A stretch of DNA of 64,000 nt from positions 221,733,711 to 221,797,710 of the forward strand of contig CM057460.1 of NCBI GenBank assembly GCA_030035585.1, in the 5' to 3' direction. This DNA is from Dugong dugon (lineage: Eukaryota; Chordata; Mammalia; Sirenia; Dugongidae). Position 1 is the stretch's first letter; each line of letters starts with the position of its first letter. Below are positions 10,058-20,552 of the stretch, piece after piece. Under the pieces are notes generated by a model that saw only the letters and a program-made list of their open reading frames with translations, was not told the DNA's origin and made no database searches. Position numbers and translations under genes: made by a program.

Positions 10058-10395
10058 CACTGGTGGCTCAGTGGTAGAATTCTTGCCTTCCACCTGGGAA
10101 ACTTGGGTTCCATTCCTGCTCTTTGTACTTCAAGCACAGCTACCATCTGTCAGTGGAGGCTTGCGTGTTGCTATGATGCCGAACAGGTTTCAGTGGAGCT
10201 TGTGGACTAAGACAGACTAGGAAGAAAGCCCTGGTGATCTACTTCCAAATATCAGCCAATGAAAGCCCTATGGATCACAATGGTCTGACTGGCTACCTAC
10301 CAAGGGGGTCGTGCAGGACCAGGAAGCGTTTCATGCTTTTGTGTACGAAGTTACTGTGAATCAAGGGCTGACTTGATGGCAGCTAACAACAACCA
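10058..10395 (+). mobile_element. tRNA-Gly-headed SINE, complete
   Basis: Head CTGGTGGCTCAGTGGTAGAA, B box GGTTCCATTCC, body GGAGGCTTGCGTGTTGCTAT, tail ending GCAGCTAACAACAACC. Confidence 0.88.
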
Positions 10396-10738
10396 CTTAG
10401 ACAACTACGTGTCTTTTTCTTTTACCTTCTACTCTGTTCATTGTTTGGGCAAATTATGCTTCTCTTACCTGCTAACCTTGTGTGGCTTATTCCAGTGAAT
10501 TTTAAACCCATAGCCAAGCTTGTGTTCAGGTGGCAGATGGAATCTGTTTTCATACTTAAAGACTGGGCTTCTCTGGCCCCTTTGCTCTTGATTTAATATG
10601 AACGTCCATACCTTCTTTGATGGCTGAGCCTTCCCTCCTGCTAATCCCACAAGAGCATTTAGAACAATCCCTGTAGTTAAGCTCCCTATATGAGCTTTCT
10701 GAACACTCAAAGTTCTGATCTCCTTCTCCTTTGGCGGG
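10396..10738. other. Intron 2, no recognised element
   Basis: No repeat or protein signal recognised. Confidence 0.55.
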
Positions 10739-11318
10739 TGTGATGGTTAAGATTCTGTGTCAACTTGGCTGGGCCATGATTCTCAGTGTTTATATGTGAT
10801 CACTCCCATGATTGAATCTGCTGTGAGTAGCCAATCAGTTTAAAGGGAGTTTCCTTGGGGTTTTGCCCTGCATCTGAATATAAGCAGATGCTCTGGCTTT
10901 TTGTTCGCTCTGGATCCTATGGCAGCTTCCTGTTCATCTGGCCTCCGGTTCTTGGGACTTGGGCTATCAGCTTATCTGCCCATCTTGGGATTCGTGGATC
11001 TTCACAGCCTGACTTGCCGATCTTGGGTTCGCCAGCCCCTGAGACTACGTGAATCAGGAGAAGCCTTGCGGTCTTGCCTGCCAGTCTTGGGATTTGTCGA
11101 TATTCACAGCCTGTGAGCAAGAGCCCTGCTTTCCGATCTGATGATGTTGGGTTCACCAGCCCCTGCGGGTATGTGAATTGGGAGAAGCCTCTATCCAAGT
11201 CCACGGATTTGGGACATTCCAGCCTCTGCAGTCACGTGAGCTGTTTCTTTGATATAAATCTCTCTATATATATATTTATACACTTTACTGGTTTTGCTTC
11301 TCTAGAGAACCCAGCCAG
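10739..11318 (+). mobile_element. Solo LTR, MLT2-like (ERVL)
   Basis: Starts TGTGATGGTTAAGATTCTGT with TCAACTTGGCTGGGCC, and ends with GATATAAATCTCTCTATATA and TTGCTTCTCTAGAGAACCC, the layout I know from MLT2/ERVL LTRs. Internal direct repeats of about 100 bp (CTTGGGATTYGT plus TCACAGCCTG) occur near 10985 and 11085. No viral coding sequence is attached. Confidence 0.75.
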
Positions 11319-11519
11319 AGATGGGGTAAATAAGAGAGACAACAGAACCTACCCATGTCTAGGGAGAGCCCTGGACTTCCCCTCAGTTGTCAGCTTTCAT
11401 CCCCTTGGCACTTCCACAGTTCAAACCTCAACTTACCTTCCTAATTTGCAAGTAATGTGGAAACTTACTTATTAAATATAAAACATCACCTGCATTTTGG
11501 GCCGCTAGTCTTGATACCA

Positions 11520-11730
11520 AGGAGCCCTGCTGGCACAGTGGTTAAGCACTTGTCTGCTAAACCGAAAGGTTGGTGGTTTGAACCCACCTGCTACTCTCTG
11601 GGCGAAAGATGTCAGTCTGCTTACGTAAAGATTACAGCTTTGGAAACCCTACGGGGCAGTTCTACTCTGTCCTGTAGGGTCCCTATGAGTCGGAATTGAC
11701 TTGATGGCACACAACAACAGCAACAAGCCT
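11520..11730 (+). mobile_element. AfroSINE, long A type
   Basis: Head GGAGCCCTGCTGGCACAGTG to tail TCCCTATGAGTCGGAATTGA, followed by CACAACAACAGCAACAA. Confidence 0.93.
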
Positions 11731-11849
11731 TGATACTGTGTTTCTTTTAAAAAGAACCATTCTTCTACAGGGCTATCAGGTTTCTTCTTAGCTGAATCAG
11801 ATGGGAAGTATCACATTTCTTAGTTTTAGCCAAGTCCTGTCAACTCAGA

Positions 11850-12137
11850 AGAATGAACGAATCAGTCTTGGAAGAAATACAACCAGAACGCTCCTTAGAA
11901 GGAGGATGTCAAGACTTTAGCTCTTTCACTTTGGACGCATCATCAGGAAAGACCAATTGCTGGAAAAGGACATCATGTTTGGTAAAGCAGAGGGCCAGCA
12001 AAAGCAATAGGCACAACAATGGGCTCAAACATACCGATAATCATGAGGATGGCTCAGGACCGGGCACCCTTGTGTTCTTTTATACATAAAAGAGTTGAGG
12101 TGGAGCTGATTCAATGGCAGCTAAAAACAGCAACAAA
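11850..12137 (+). mobile_element. RTE LINE 3' end, internally damaged
   Basis: GAATGAACGAATCAGTCTTG matches the RTE terminal region; the tail reads GGCAGCTAAAAACAGCAAC. Confidence 0.85.
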
Positions 12138-12348
12138 TTCTATCAACTGCATTCCTACTATCATGCTTGCTTTGCAGGTTAAATACTTGCTTAGATTTAT
12201 TTTAACCATCTTTTATTTCCTTTCTTTGTTTCTTCAGTGCTTCTCATAGGGTTACAGTCAACACGAACTTACTGTTGTAAAGATATGAACACATTTTCTT
12301 CCTATGTTGATTCTATGTCATGGATTTGTCTAATGTTTTCAGCTAGCG

Positions 12349-13325
12349 TTAAGGTTGGCTGAAGGTACGCTTTCCATCATTGTATTTCATGGAAGCCAAG
12401 AGAACGTCCTCACTTCCTTTCTCAATTTTTGACCAAGGTTTCTTTTCTGAGCTGTAGCTCCCTGCCCTGTGATGTTTCATCATTTGCTTGTACCTCTGAT
12501 CTCTCTTGGTTATAATAAGGCTTCTGGTTGGGTTTGTCAGCCTCTGATTCAAGTCCCTCAGTCTATGGATATTCAAGTTTAATGCTTCCTGAAACATTTC
12601 CCAGTAATTGGAGATTTGGCTTGGGGTTCTTTGACAAGCTCTCTTTGATTTATGGAATGAGACGTCAGGTTACCATTAGTCATTTGTGAGCTGGTCCCCC
12701 CGAAGAAGCCCTCTTTTCATGATGGTGAATGTTCCAATGAGTTACTGTATAGCAAAAAGAAGGTCGTGTAATTTTTTAAATATACTTCTTTTACAGCCAA
12801 TACAGTAGCCTCCATCCGATCAGCTTGATGAGAGATCAAATGCACCCATCCCTTGACCTCTGCTAGCCTGTTCAGGAAATTGAGTATTTTTCCATTAGAA
12901 TGTCTCTTCGCTGCTCTACTCCATCTGGGAGGAAGCCCACCAAGCTTCATCCTAAGCTGTGCGAGGGAGAAATTTCTTTTCCTTGCCTGACACTTGTAAG
13001 TGGAATTAGGGAGTTAAAGAATCACCTGGTGACCTCGTTGAAGAAGGCTAAATTGAGTACTGGAGATCAAATGCCTCACTTTTCCACGCCATGATGACAG
13101 AAATGTGTGCCTGATTAAATAATTTCTTCACCTGCATGTAGTTTGCCCATCCAGGAGGGGACTTGCCATTTTGGAGCCCAGGAGTATATGCCATTGTTGA
13201 GGGTGTTGATGAACTGCCAGTTGGGCAGGTTGGCTGAGCCGCCCTTGGACCTCCAGTGGTCCTATCCTGTCTAGTCTGGTGACTTCCAGAACCATAGTAG
13301 GAGGGTAAGAGGGGTATCTGGTCAT
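12349..13325 (-). pseudogene. Possible unidentified processed pseudogene remnant
   Basis: On the minus strand three short frames in two or more phases (13325-13128, 12950-12717, 12597-12349) read in the same direction with protein-like composition. The last contains a charged stretch (RDQRYKQMMKHHRAGSYSSE) with heptad-like leucines before it (ALNLNIHRLRDLNQRL). I cannot name a parent gene, and no poly(A) tail or target duplication was seen. It may simply be intron sequence. Confidence 0.2.
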
Positions 13326-13329
13326 CTGG

Positions 13330-13889
13330 TCAGCAACACTGCAGGTAAACCCTGAAATGTGCCCAAGTGCCCCTGGGAAGTCTCAGGCTGAGTTCTTAGG
13401 GAGACCCAGCGTTCCCTGGGTGGGGTGGTTTAAGGAGAACCAGAGCTGACCCAAGGATTCAGCTCTTTTGAATTCTGTCCTCCTACCGTTTATGTTCTCT
13501 GCAAACAATAGTGGGTTTCTTTTAAAATAATAAAATGTTCTGTAGCTATTTTTCTCCTCAGTTCAATTGATTTAACTTTTTAATCCTATATTCCCTGAAT
13601 ACTCGTATCAGAGGAAGAACATCTCCTGAATTTGGTTCAAAGTATTTTTATTGCTGTGAGCAGACTTTCTCCCAGCTGCCCACGTCCCTGATTGATTGCT
13701 TCTTCCGAGAACCCGGAATGGACATTGCAGATGCAAAGCCAATCTGAGGTTCTCTCTCGATATATTTTATTAAAGTGCACAGCAATTGTGGACCAAAACA
13801 TTTTAGTGCCAAGAGGTAGGATGTTAGAAAATGATGGACAGATGCATTTTCTTCAAATTACAGTGCTGGACCATACACTTAACAAACCT
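13330..13889. other. Intron 2, no recognised element
   Basis: Probably single-copy sequence without recognised signal. Confidence 0.55.
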
Positions 13890-14109
13890 TGTTGTTATTG
13901 GTGTCGCTGCTGCTGCATGCTGTCAAGTCAGTTCCAACTCATCAAGACCCCATGTGACAGAGTAGAAGTGCCCCATAGGGTTTTCTTGGCCACAGTCTTT
14001 ACAGGAGCAGATCACCAGGTCTCTCTCCGCCATAGTTGCTGGATGGGTTCGAATGGCCAACCTTTTGGTTAGCAGCTGAGTACCTAACAGTTGTGCCACT
14101 AGGACTGCC
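13890..14109 (-). mobile_element. AfroSINE, long A type
   Basis: Tail GCTGTCAAGTCAGTTCCAAC, body ACAGTCTTTACAGGAGCAGA, head TTTTGGTTAGCAGCTGAGTA. Confidence 0.9.
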
Positions 14110-14177
14110 TGTAGTTTGTCTTTGAGGTTTTTTACTCTTTGAGATTTATTTCAAGTAGCTGGGGAATACGAGTTTAA

Positions 14178-14845
14178 GATTATTTTATTCTCACGTTATC
14201 TAGGACTGTACTGTCCACTAATGTAGGCATTAGCCACATATGGCAATTTAAATTTAAGTTAATTCATGCTAAATAAAACAAAAACAATTCACTTCTTCAG
14301 TAGCACTGGTCAAATTTCAGCATGCAAAAGCTGGACAATGAATAAGGAAGACCGAAGTATTGATGCATTTGAATTATGTTGTTGGTAAAGAATATTGAAT
14401 ATACCATGGACTGCCAGAAGAACGAACAAATCTGTCTTGGAAAAAGTACAGCCAGAATGCTCCTTAGAAGCAAGGATGGCGAGACTTCGTCTCACATACT
14501 TTGGACATGTTATCAGGAGGGACCAGCCCTTAGAGAAGGATGTCATGCTTGGTAAAGTAGAGGGTCAGCGAAAAAGAGGAAGACTCTCAATGAGATTGAC
14601 AGTGTCTGCAACAATGGGCTCAGTCATAACAATGATTGTAAGGATGGTACAGGACTGGGCAGTGTTTCGTTCAGTTGTACCTAGGGTCGCTATGAGTCAG
14701 AACCGACTCGATCGCATGTAACAACACCAATCGAATTTCAAGTCCTCAGTAGCCACATGGGGTTACCATACTGCACAGTGCAAGTATAGAATATTCTTAT
14801 GATCACAGACAGTTCTACTGAACAGCACAGATCTAGAACACAGCA
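14178..14845. mobile_element. Old hAT-like DNA transposon split by an RTE
   Basis: GGACTGTACTGTCCACTAAT on the left and CTACTGAACAGCACAGATCT on the right form diverged inverted ends, with internal AGCCACATGGGG-type sequence typical of MER hAT elements. The RTE copy at 14320-14730 interrupts it. Confidence 0.6.
14320..14730 (+). mobile_element. RTE LINE 3' end with target duplication
   Basis: Flanked by TCAAATTTCA (14310-14319) and TCGAATTTCA (14731-14740). The frame at 14395-14721 reads MNIPWTARRTNKSVLEKVQP and continues to RLTYFGHVIRRDQPLEKDVM, the RTE C-terminal region. Confidence 0.93.
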
Positions 14846-15149
14846 GAACTCTACCTTTTAGAAACCTCTCCCACAAGATCTTGAAGGCTCCTCTACCTCC
14901 TTCTGACAACCTTAACTAAGTCCTTCCACGTAGACTTGTGCCTTTTAACGAGGGTAGCTGAGCATTAGAATGAGACAGTTTGGAATATTCAATGAGAATA
15001 GCTCTATAGGAGCATTTTCTAGAAAAATTAAATTTTAATTTAAAATTCTAATTCTAATAAAAAATTAAATTACATCTGTTAGATTTTCTAATAGTTGATC
15101 ATAGATTGACTAAGGGTATTAGAAAATTATATTAAAATCAGTTGCCCTC

Positions 15150-15882
15150 CTGTGGGGACCGTGGTCTCAGGGAACATCTAGCTCAATTGGCATAACCCAG
15201 TTTATAAAGAAAATGTTCTACATTCTACCTTGGTGAGTAGCGTCTGGGGTCTTGAAAGCCTGTGAGCGACCATCTAAGATACTCCACTAGTCTCACCTCT
15301 CTGGGAGCAAGGGAGAATAAAGAAAACAAGATACAAGGGAAAGATTAGTCCAAAGGACTAACAGACTACAACTACCACGGCCTCCACCAGACTGAGTCCC
15401 GTACAACTAGATGGTCCCCAGCTACCACCACTGACTGTTCTGACAGGGATCACAACAGAGGGTCCCAGACAGAGCTGGAGAAAAATGTACAACAAAATTC
15501 TAACTCACAGAAAAAGACCAGGCTTACTGGCCTGACAGAGATTGGAGAAACACTGGGAGTATGGCCCCCGGACACCCTTTTAGCTCAGTAATGAAGTCAC
15601 TCTGGAGGTTCACCTTTTAGTCAAAGATTAGACAGACCCATAGGACAAAATGAGACTAATGGGGCACACCAGCCCAGGGGCAAGGACTAGAAGGCAAGAG
15701 GGGACAGGAAAGCTGGTAATAGGGAACCCAAGGTCGAGAAGGGAGAGCACTGACATGTCATGGGGTTGTTAACCAATGCTATAAAACAATATATGTACTA
15801 GCTGTTTAATGAGAAGCTAGTTTGTTAAGTAAACCTTCATCTAAAGTACAATAAAAAAAAATCCTCCCCCCCCAAAGAAAAA
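15150..15882 (+). mobile_element. L1 3' UTR insertion inside a SINE
   Basis: Begins CTGTGGGGACCGTGGTCTCA and ends AAAGTACAATAAAAAAAA. Flanking copies of CAGTTGCCCTC (15139-15149 and 15883-15893) are the target duplication. An inner frame without its start codon resembles the 3' UTR frame of other copies (see findings). Confidence 0.93.
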
Positions 15883-16069
15883 CAGTTGCCCTCAAGTAAC
15901 CCCATCAGGTGACCCCATATGTGTCAGAATAGAGCTGTGCTCTGTAGGGTTTTCAGTAGCTGATTTTTCAATGGCTGATTGCCAGGACTTTCTTCTGAGG
16001 CAACTCTAGGTGAGCTTGAACCACCAACTTTTTGGTTAGTAGCTGAGTGCGTTAACCTTTACACGGCAC
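15883..16069 (-). mobile_element. AfroSINE, long B type, interrupted
   Basis: Continues from the piece at 15135-15149 across the L1 insertion: GTTGCCCTCAAGTAACCCCA, then the reversed head TTTTGGTTAGTAGCTGAGTG. Confidence 0.85.
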
Positions 16070-16082
16070 AGTGATTTTTGTT

Positions 16083-16275
16083 GAGTACCTGCTGTATTTC
16101 AGGGTTCTGTTCCAAAATCTTTAGAGCATTAACTCTTTTGATTCTCATAATCAACCCCATGAGATATGATAACTATACTGTCCCTATTTTGCAGTTGAGG
16201 AAACTGAGGCATGAGGGTTGTTAAATAACTTGGCCCAGGGTCATGCAGCTAAGTGATTGAACTGGTATTTGAACC
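16083..16275 (-). mobile_element. MIR SINE
   Basis: Reads CATTTTGCAGTTGAGGAAAC-type sequence (TATTTTGCAGTTGAGGAAAC) with GCAGCTAAGTGATTGAACTG; ancient mammalian tRNA-derived SINE in reverse. Confidence 0.85.
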
Positions 16276-16279
16276 TCAA

Positions 16280-16770
16280 AGTTGTTTGCCTGACATTTTA
16301 AAAATAGAAGCTTATTTTTCCTAAGTGTAAAAATTATATATGCAGAAAATGTGGACAAGCCTAACCAAAAGAATAAGAGTCCCCCACTGCTAAACTCTGC
16401 CACCAAGAGGTAATCACTGCTAATATTTTACTGTAATAAATTGTTTTGAAGAAGATTCTGCCACCTATACAATTTTTCTCTTAGAATTTTTCTATGTCCT
16501 TGATAAATTATTAGTGTGTAACATTTTTCAGTGCTATATAATATTCCATCACATGGAGGTGTCATAATTTATTTAACTGTTTCCTTTCTACTGGACATTT
16601 GGATTGTTTCCAGCTGTTTGCCATTGTAAGTAAAACATAATGGCTGTCTTTGTATATGAATCTTTGCCTGCATCATGGGTATTTCCTTAAGATCAGATTC
16701 TCAGAAGTGCAGTTACTGAATTAAAGACAGTTAACGTTTTAAACCTCAAGGGATGTTTTTAAAAAAAAAA
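16280..16770 (-). mobile_element. Old LINE fragment (L1M-like)
   Basis: Contains ATATAATATTCCATCACATG and TTGGATTGTTTCCAGCTGTT, typical reverse-strand old L1 3' sequence; ends in an A run. Confidence 0.5.
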
Positions 16771-16867
16771 AAAAAATTTCACATCATCCCTGACTTAATT
16801 TACTCCCTGATTCCCAGTAAATCTCCATTGGTTCCTGTGATCCTACAGCAAAGACTCACTAAAAGCA

Positions 16868-16922
16868 AAAAAACCAAACCCATTGCCGTCGAGTCGATTA
16901 CAGCTCATAGCAACCCTATTCA
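16868..16922 (-). mobile_element. AfroSINE tail fragment
   Basis: AACCCATTGCCGTCGAGTCG followed by TAGCAACCCTATTC. Confidence 0.8.
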
Positions 16923-17665
16923 TGTGTTCAAGTTATAGAGACTTGATATGAAACGAGAATACTGCAGGCATGAAGAAACACTTGGAGAATGAGCCATTTG
17001 GTGATTTGACACATATGTTAGATATTTGATAGTTTTTTTCAGGCAAGCATGGTTTCAATGCCCAGATTTCTGTCTAAGCTCTTCCTTGAGTTCCTTTCTT
17101 TAGTCCAACAAAGTCTTCAAACTCGATGGGATGGGCGTAAGAATTATCTGATAAGGGCTGGACACCCCAGTCAAGCCTACTGAGCCTGGGGGCAATTTAA
17201 GGGGATTTTCAGAGATAATCTTGGTTATGTCCTAACTTGTTTAAAACCTTCTAGGGGGTTCTTGTCTCCCTCAGAGTAAAGTCCATAATCTCCAAGGGCC
17301 CACAAGCCTTTCCTTTCCCCCAGCTCTCGGACCACGGCTCCCCTCCTCGCTCTCACCTGCTCTGGCTCCACTGGCCTTCTTGGTCCTGTTGATGATATCA
17401 ACCATGCTCCTACCCAAGGACCTTGACACCTGCTGTCCCTCTCCCCAGGATGTCCTTCCCCCAGAGTGCTGCACGACTCGATGTCTTTATTCAGGTCTCA
17501 TACAAACGCAGTCCTATTGCAGAGCCTTCCCTGGCCACCTGGTCACTCACACTCCCCTCACTCAGCTTTATTCCTGGTAGCTCTTATCACTACCTCAGAT
17601 TTTATGTATTTGTTTGTGGGCTGCCTGCCTCTCTCAGAATTTTCATCTGTCCTATCCATTGCCCT
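16923..17665. other. Intron 2, no recognised element
   Basis: A CT-rich stretch at 17300-17470 gives open frames by composition only. Confidence 0.55.
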
Positions 17666-17842
17666 GGAGCCCTGGTGGTGCAGTGGTTGAGTTCAACTGC
17701 TAACCAAAAGGTTGGCAGTTTGAATCCACCAGCCCCCCCTTGGAAACCCTATGGGGGAAGTTCTACTCTGTCTTATAGGGTCGCTATGAGTCGGAGTGGA
17801 CTCAATGGCAACAGGTATGGCTTGATTTTTTTTTTTTTTTTT
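17666..17842 (+). mobile_element. AfroSINE, short A type
   Basis: GGAGCCCTGGTGGTGCAGTG to CGGAGTGGACTCAATGGCAA, then a T run. Confidence 0.92.
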
Positions 17843-18127
17843 AATCCATTGCCCTGTCTCCTTAGATTGGAACAGTACGTGCCCCAGAGCAGGCTCTCCA
17901 TAAATATTCACTTTCCCCTGGGCATTAACTTCAGTGTCACCCTAGAAGATTCATGGCCTCGTATTCCCAGTTGTTCCCTGATAACATCACATTGATTTTC
18001 AGTCCTTGCAGTGGTGGGAAAATGTCAGCTTCACGGCACCCTCACCAGCGTGGGGTGTTCTCATTGTAAAGTCTTTGGGACTAGGATACTGCTCAATCTT
18101 GTTCATGTTATTCTATTTCCACAGCAT

Positions 18128-18332
18128 TTGCTGTTGTTGGGTGCTGTTGAGTGATTCCAACTCATAGTGACTGAACGCGACAGAGTAGAACTGCCCCTGT
18201 AGGGTTTTCTTTGTGCTAATGTTTACGGAAGCAGATTGCCAGGTCTTTCTCCCAAGGAGCTACTAAGTGGGTTCCAACCACCAACCTTCCAGTTAGCAGC
18301 TGAGCACTTAACCTTTGCACCACCAGAGCTCC
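18128..18332 (-). mobile_element. AfroSINE, long A type
   Basis: GTGCTGTTGAGTGATTCCAA to CAGTTAGCAGCTGAGCACTT. Confidence 0.9.
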
Positions 18333-18759
18333 TTTCCGTAGCAGTTACCCTGAGGGTTATTTGGATGCTGGATTCTGGATCATGTCCTGGGACTCCTGTC
18401 ACGGTGTGCCATCAGCTACACGTATTTTGGTATGAGTATAATCCATTCATCATGAGCATGGGGGAGGGCCTTGATAAAGAAGCTGTGACCTCAGGGCAAC
18501 ACAGGCCCTGAGGAGGAGGCACCCTGGCTTTGGTAGGTACACCTTGGTCTTTATTCCTCACACTGTATGTATGTGGCTGAAGTGCAGGCCGTAGCTGCCA
18601 CGAGCTGGTGGAGCCTCTTTCTTGGCTGCTATCACCTCCCTTTTATAGGGCAGCACCCAGAGTCCCTGCAAAGCCACAGGTGCCCAAATTGGGTTGTGCC
18701 CTTCAAAGGCTAAAGCAGTGAAGTATAGCACCTGACTTAACAGGATTGAACTTGGGCAC
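18333..18759. other. Intron 2, no recognised element
   Basis: No signal recognised. Confidence 0.55.
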
Positions 18760-18972
18760 CCAAAAACCCAAACAAGTTACCATCGAGTCGGCTCTGACTC
18801 AGGGAGACCTCACATGTGTCAGAGTAGAGCTGTGCTCCATGGGGTTATCAGTGGCTGATTTTTCAAGAGTATCACCAGGCCTTTCTTCCGAGGCACCTCT
18901 GGGGGGATTCAAAGTTCCAAGATTTCAGTTAGCAGCCAAGTGCATTAACCATTTACACCACCCAAGGACTCC
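18760..18972 (-). mobile_element. AfroSINE, long B type
   Basis: TTACCATCGAGTCGGCTCTG to ACACCACCCAAGGACTCC. Confidence 0.9.
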
Positions 18973-19139
18973 AGCTTGGGCACAAGGGAAAAATAAACTC
19001 GGGGATGCTATGTTAACACCAGTGCTTCTCTTATGTGTAGAATAGAAAACACTGCTACCTGAATGTTAGTAATGATGTTGGGGAAACTGTCACTCGGTTA
19101 CCATCAACACTGTTCATTACTAAGAGTTGTATACCAACC

Positions 19140-20218
19140 TTGAAAACATTACAATGAGCAAAATAAGTCCATCACAAAAAGACAAATACTGTACGATCCC
19201 ACTTACATGAAATATCTGGAATAGGCAAGTGTAGAGAAACCAAAGTCTATTAGTGGTTACCAGGAGCGGGAGGGAGGGAGAAGAGGGAGCCACTGCTTGG
19301 GGGGCACTTAGCTTTTTTTTTTTTAAATGTTAATCTATCTTTTTTTTTAATTGTACTGTAGCTGAAGGTTTACAGAACAAACTACCTTCTCATTAAACAG
19401 TACACATATCGTTTTATGACAATAAACAACCCCACGACATGTCAACACTCCCCCTTCTCGACCTTCGGTTCTCTGTTACCAGCTTTCCTATCCCCTCCTG
19501 CCTTCTCATCCTTGTCCCCGGACTGTTGTGCCCCATTAGTCTCATTTGGTTTTATGGGGCTGTCTGTTCTTTGGCTGAAGGGTAAACCTCAGGAGTGACT
19601 TCATTACTGAACTAAAAGGGTGTCTGTGGCCATACTCTCGGGGTTTCTCCAATCTCTGTCAGACCAGTAAGTCTGGTCTTTTTTTGTGAGTTAGAATTTT
19701 GTTCTACATCCTTTTCCAGCTCTGTCCAGGACCCTCTGTTGTGATCCCTGTCAGAGCAGTCAGTGGTGGTAGCCGGGCACCATCTAGCTGTACTGGACTC
19801 AGTCTGGTGGAGGCCTTGGTAGTTGTGGTCCATTAGTCCTTTGGACAGATCTTTCCCTTGTATCTTGTTTTCTTCATTCTCCCTTGCTCCCGAAGGGGTG
19901 AGACCAGGGGAGTATCTTAGATGGCTGCTCACGGGCTTTTAAGACCCCAGGTGCTACTCACCAAGGTAGAATGTGGAACATTTTCTTTGTAAACTATGTT
20001 ATGCCAGTTGAGCTAGATGTTCCCCGAGACCATGGTCCCCACAGCCCTCAGCCCACACTGAGTTTTTTTTTAAGAGTGATGGAAAAATTTGGAAACAATT
20101 AATGGTGATGGTTATACAACATGATGAGCATAAGCCATGCCACTGAATTGTACACGTAAAACATGTTGAAATGGTAAATGTTTTGTTATAGATATTCGCC
20201 ACCATTAAAAAAAAAAAA
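19140..20218 (+). mobile_element. Old L1 3' end split by a younger L1
   Basis: The left piece (to 19313) contains TACATGAAATATCTGGAATA and TTAGTGGTTACCAGGAGCGG. The right piece (from about 20063) contains GAATTGTACACGTAAAACAT and ends in an A run. The L1 at 19314-20062 lies between them. Confidence 0.65.
19314..20062 (-). mobile_element. L1 3' UTR insertion
   Basis: Starts with a T-rich tail (TTTTTTTTTAATTGTACTGT) and ends at GACCATGGTCCCCACAGCCC. The antisense frame 19932-19612 corresponds to the recurrent 3' UTR frame. Confidence 0.9.
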
Positions 20219-20277
20219 ATTTAAAATGAAAAAGTATTCTAGGCTTTCTGTTTTTAGCACAGCTGTCTTTGCCAGGA

Positions 20278-20474
20278 AGGAGCCCTGATGGCACAGTGGT
20301 TAGAGTGCTTGGCTGCAAACCAAAAGGTCGGAGGTTCAAACCCACCAGCCACTCTGCTTGAGAAAGATGTGGCAGTCTGCTTCCATAAAGATTACAGCCT
20401 TGGAAACCCTCTGGGGTTTCCTATTGGATCACTATGAGTCAGAATCCACCCAACGGCAGTGGTTTTTGGTCTTT
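20278..20474 (+). mobile_element. AfroSINE, long A type
   Basis: GGAGCCCTGATGGCACAGTG to CAGAATCCACCCAACGGCAG. Confidence 0.92.
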
Positions 20475-20552
20475 GCTGGGATGGGCGGCCATCTTGTCTT
20501 TGTGGTTTGGAGAACAGGACACATAGACAAAATACAAATTAGCTCTGTGTCT

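Noticed and set aside
10855-11475. Overlapping open frames at the MLT2-like LTR
   Set aside because: LTR sequence with internal direct repeats; the frames are not retroviral genes and no internal viral region is present.
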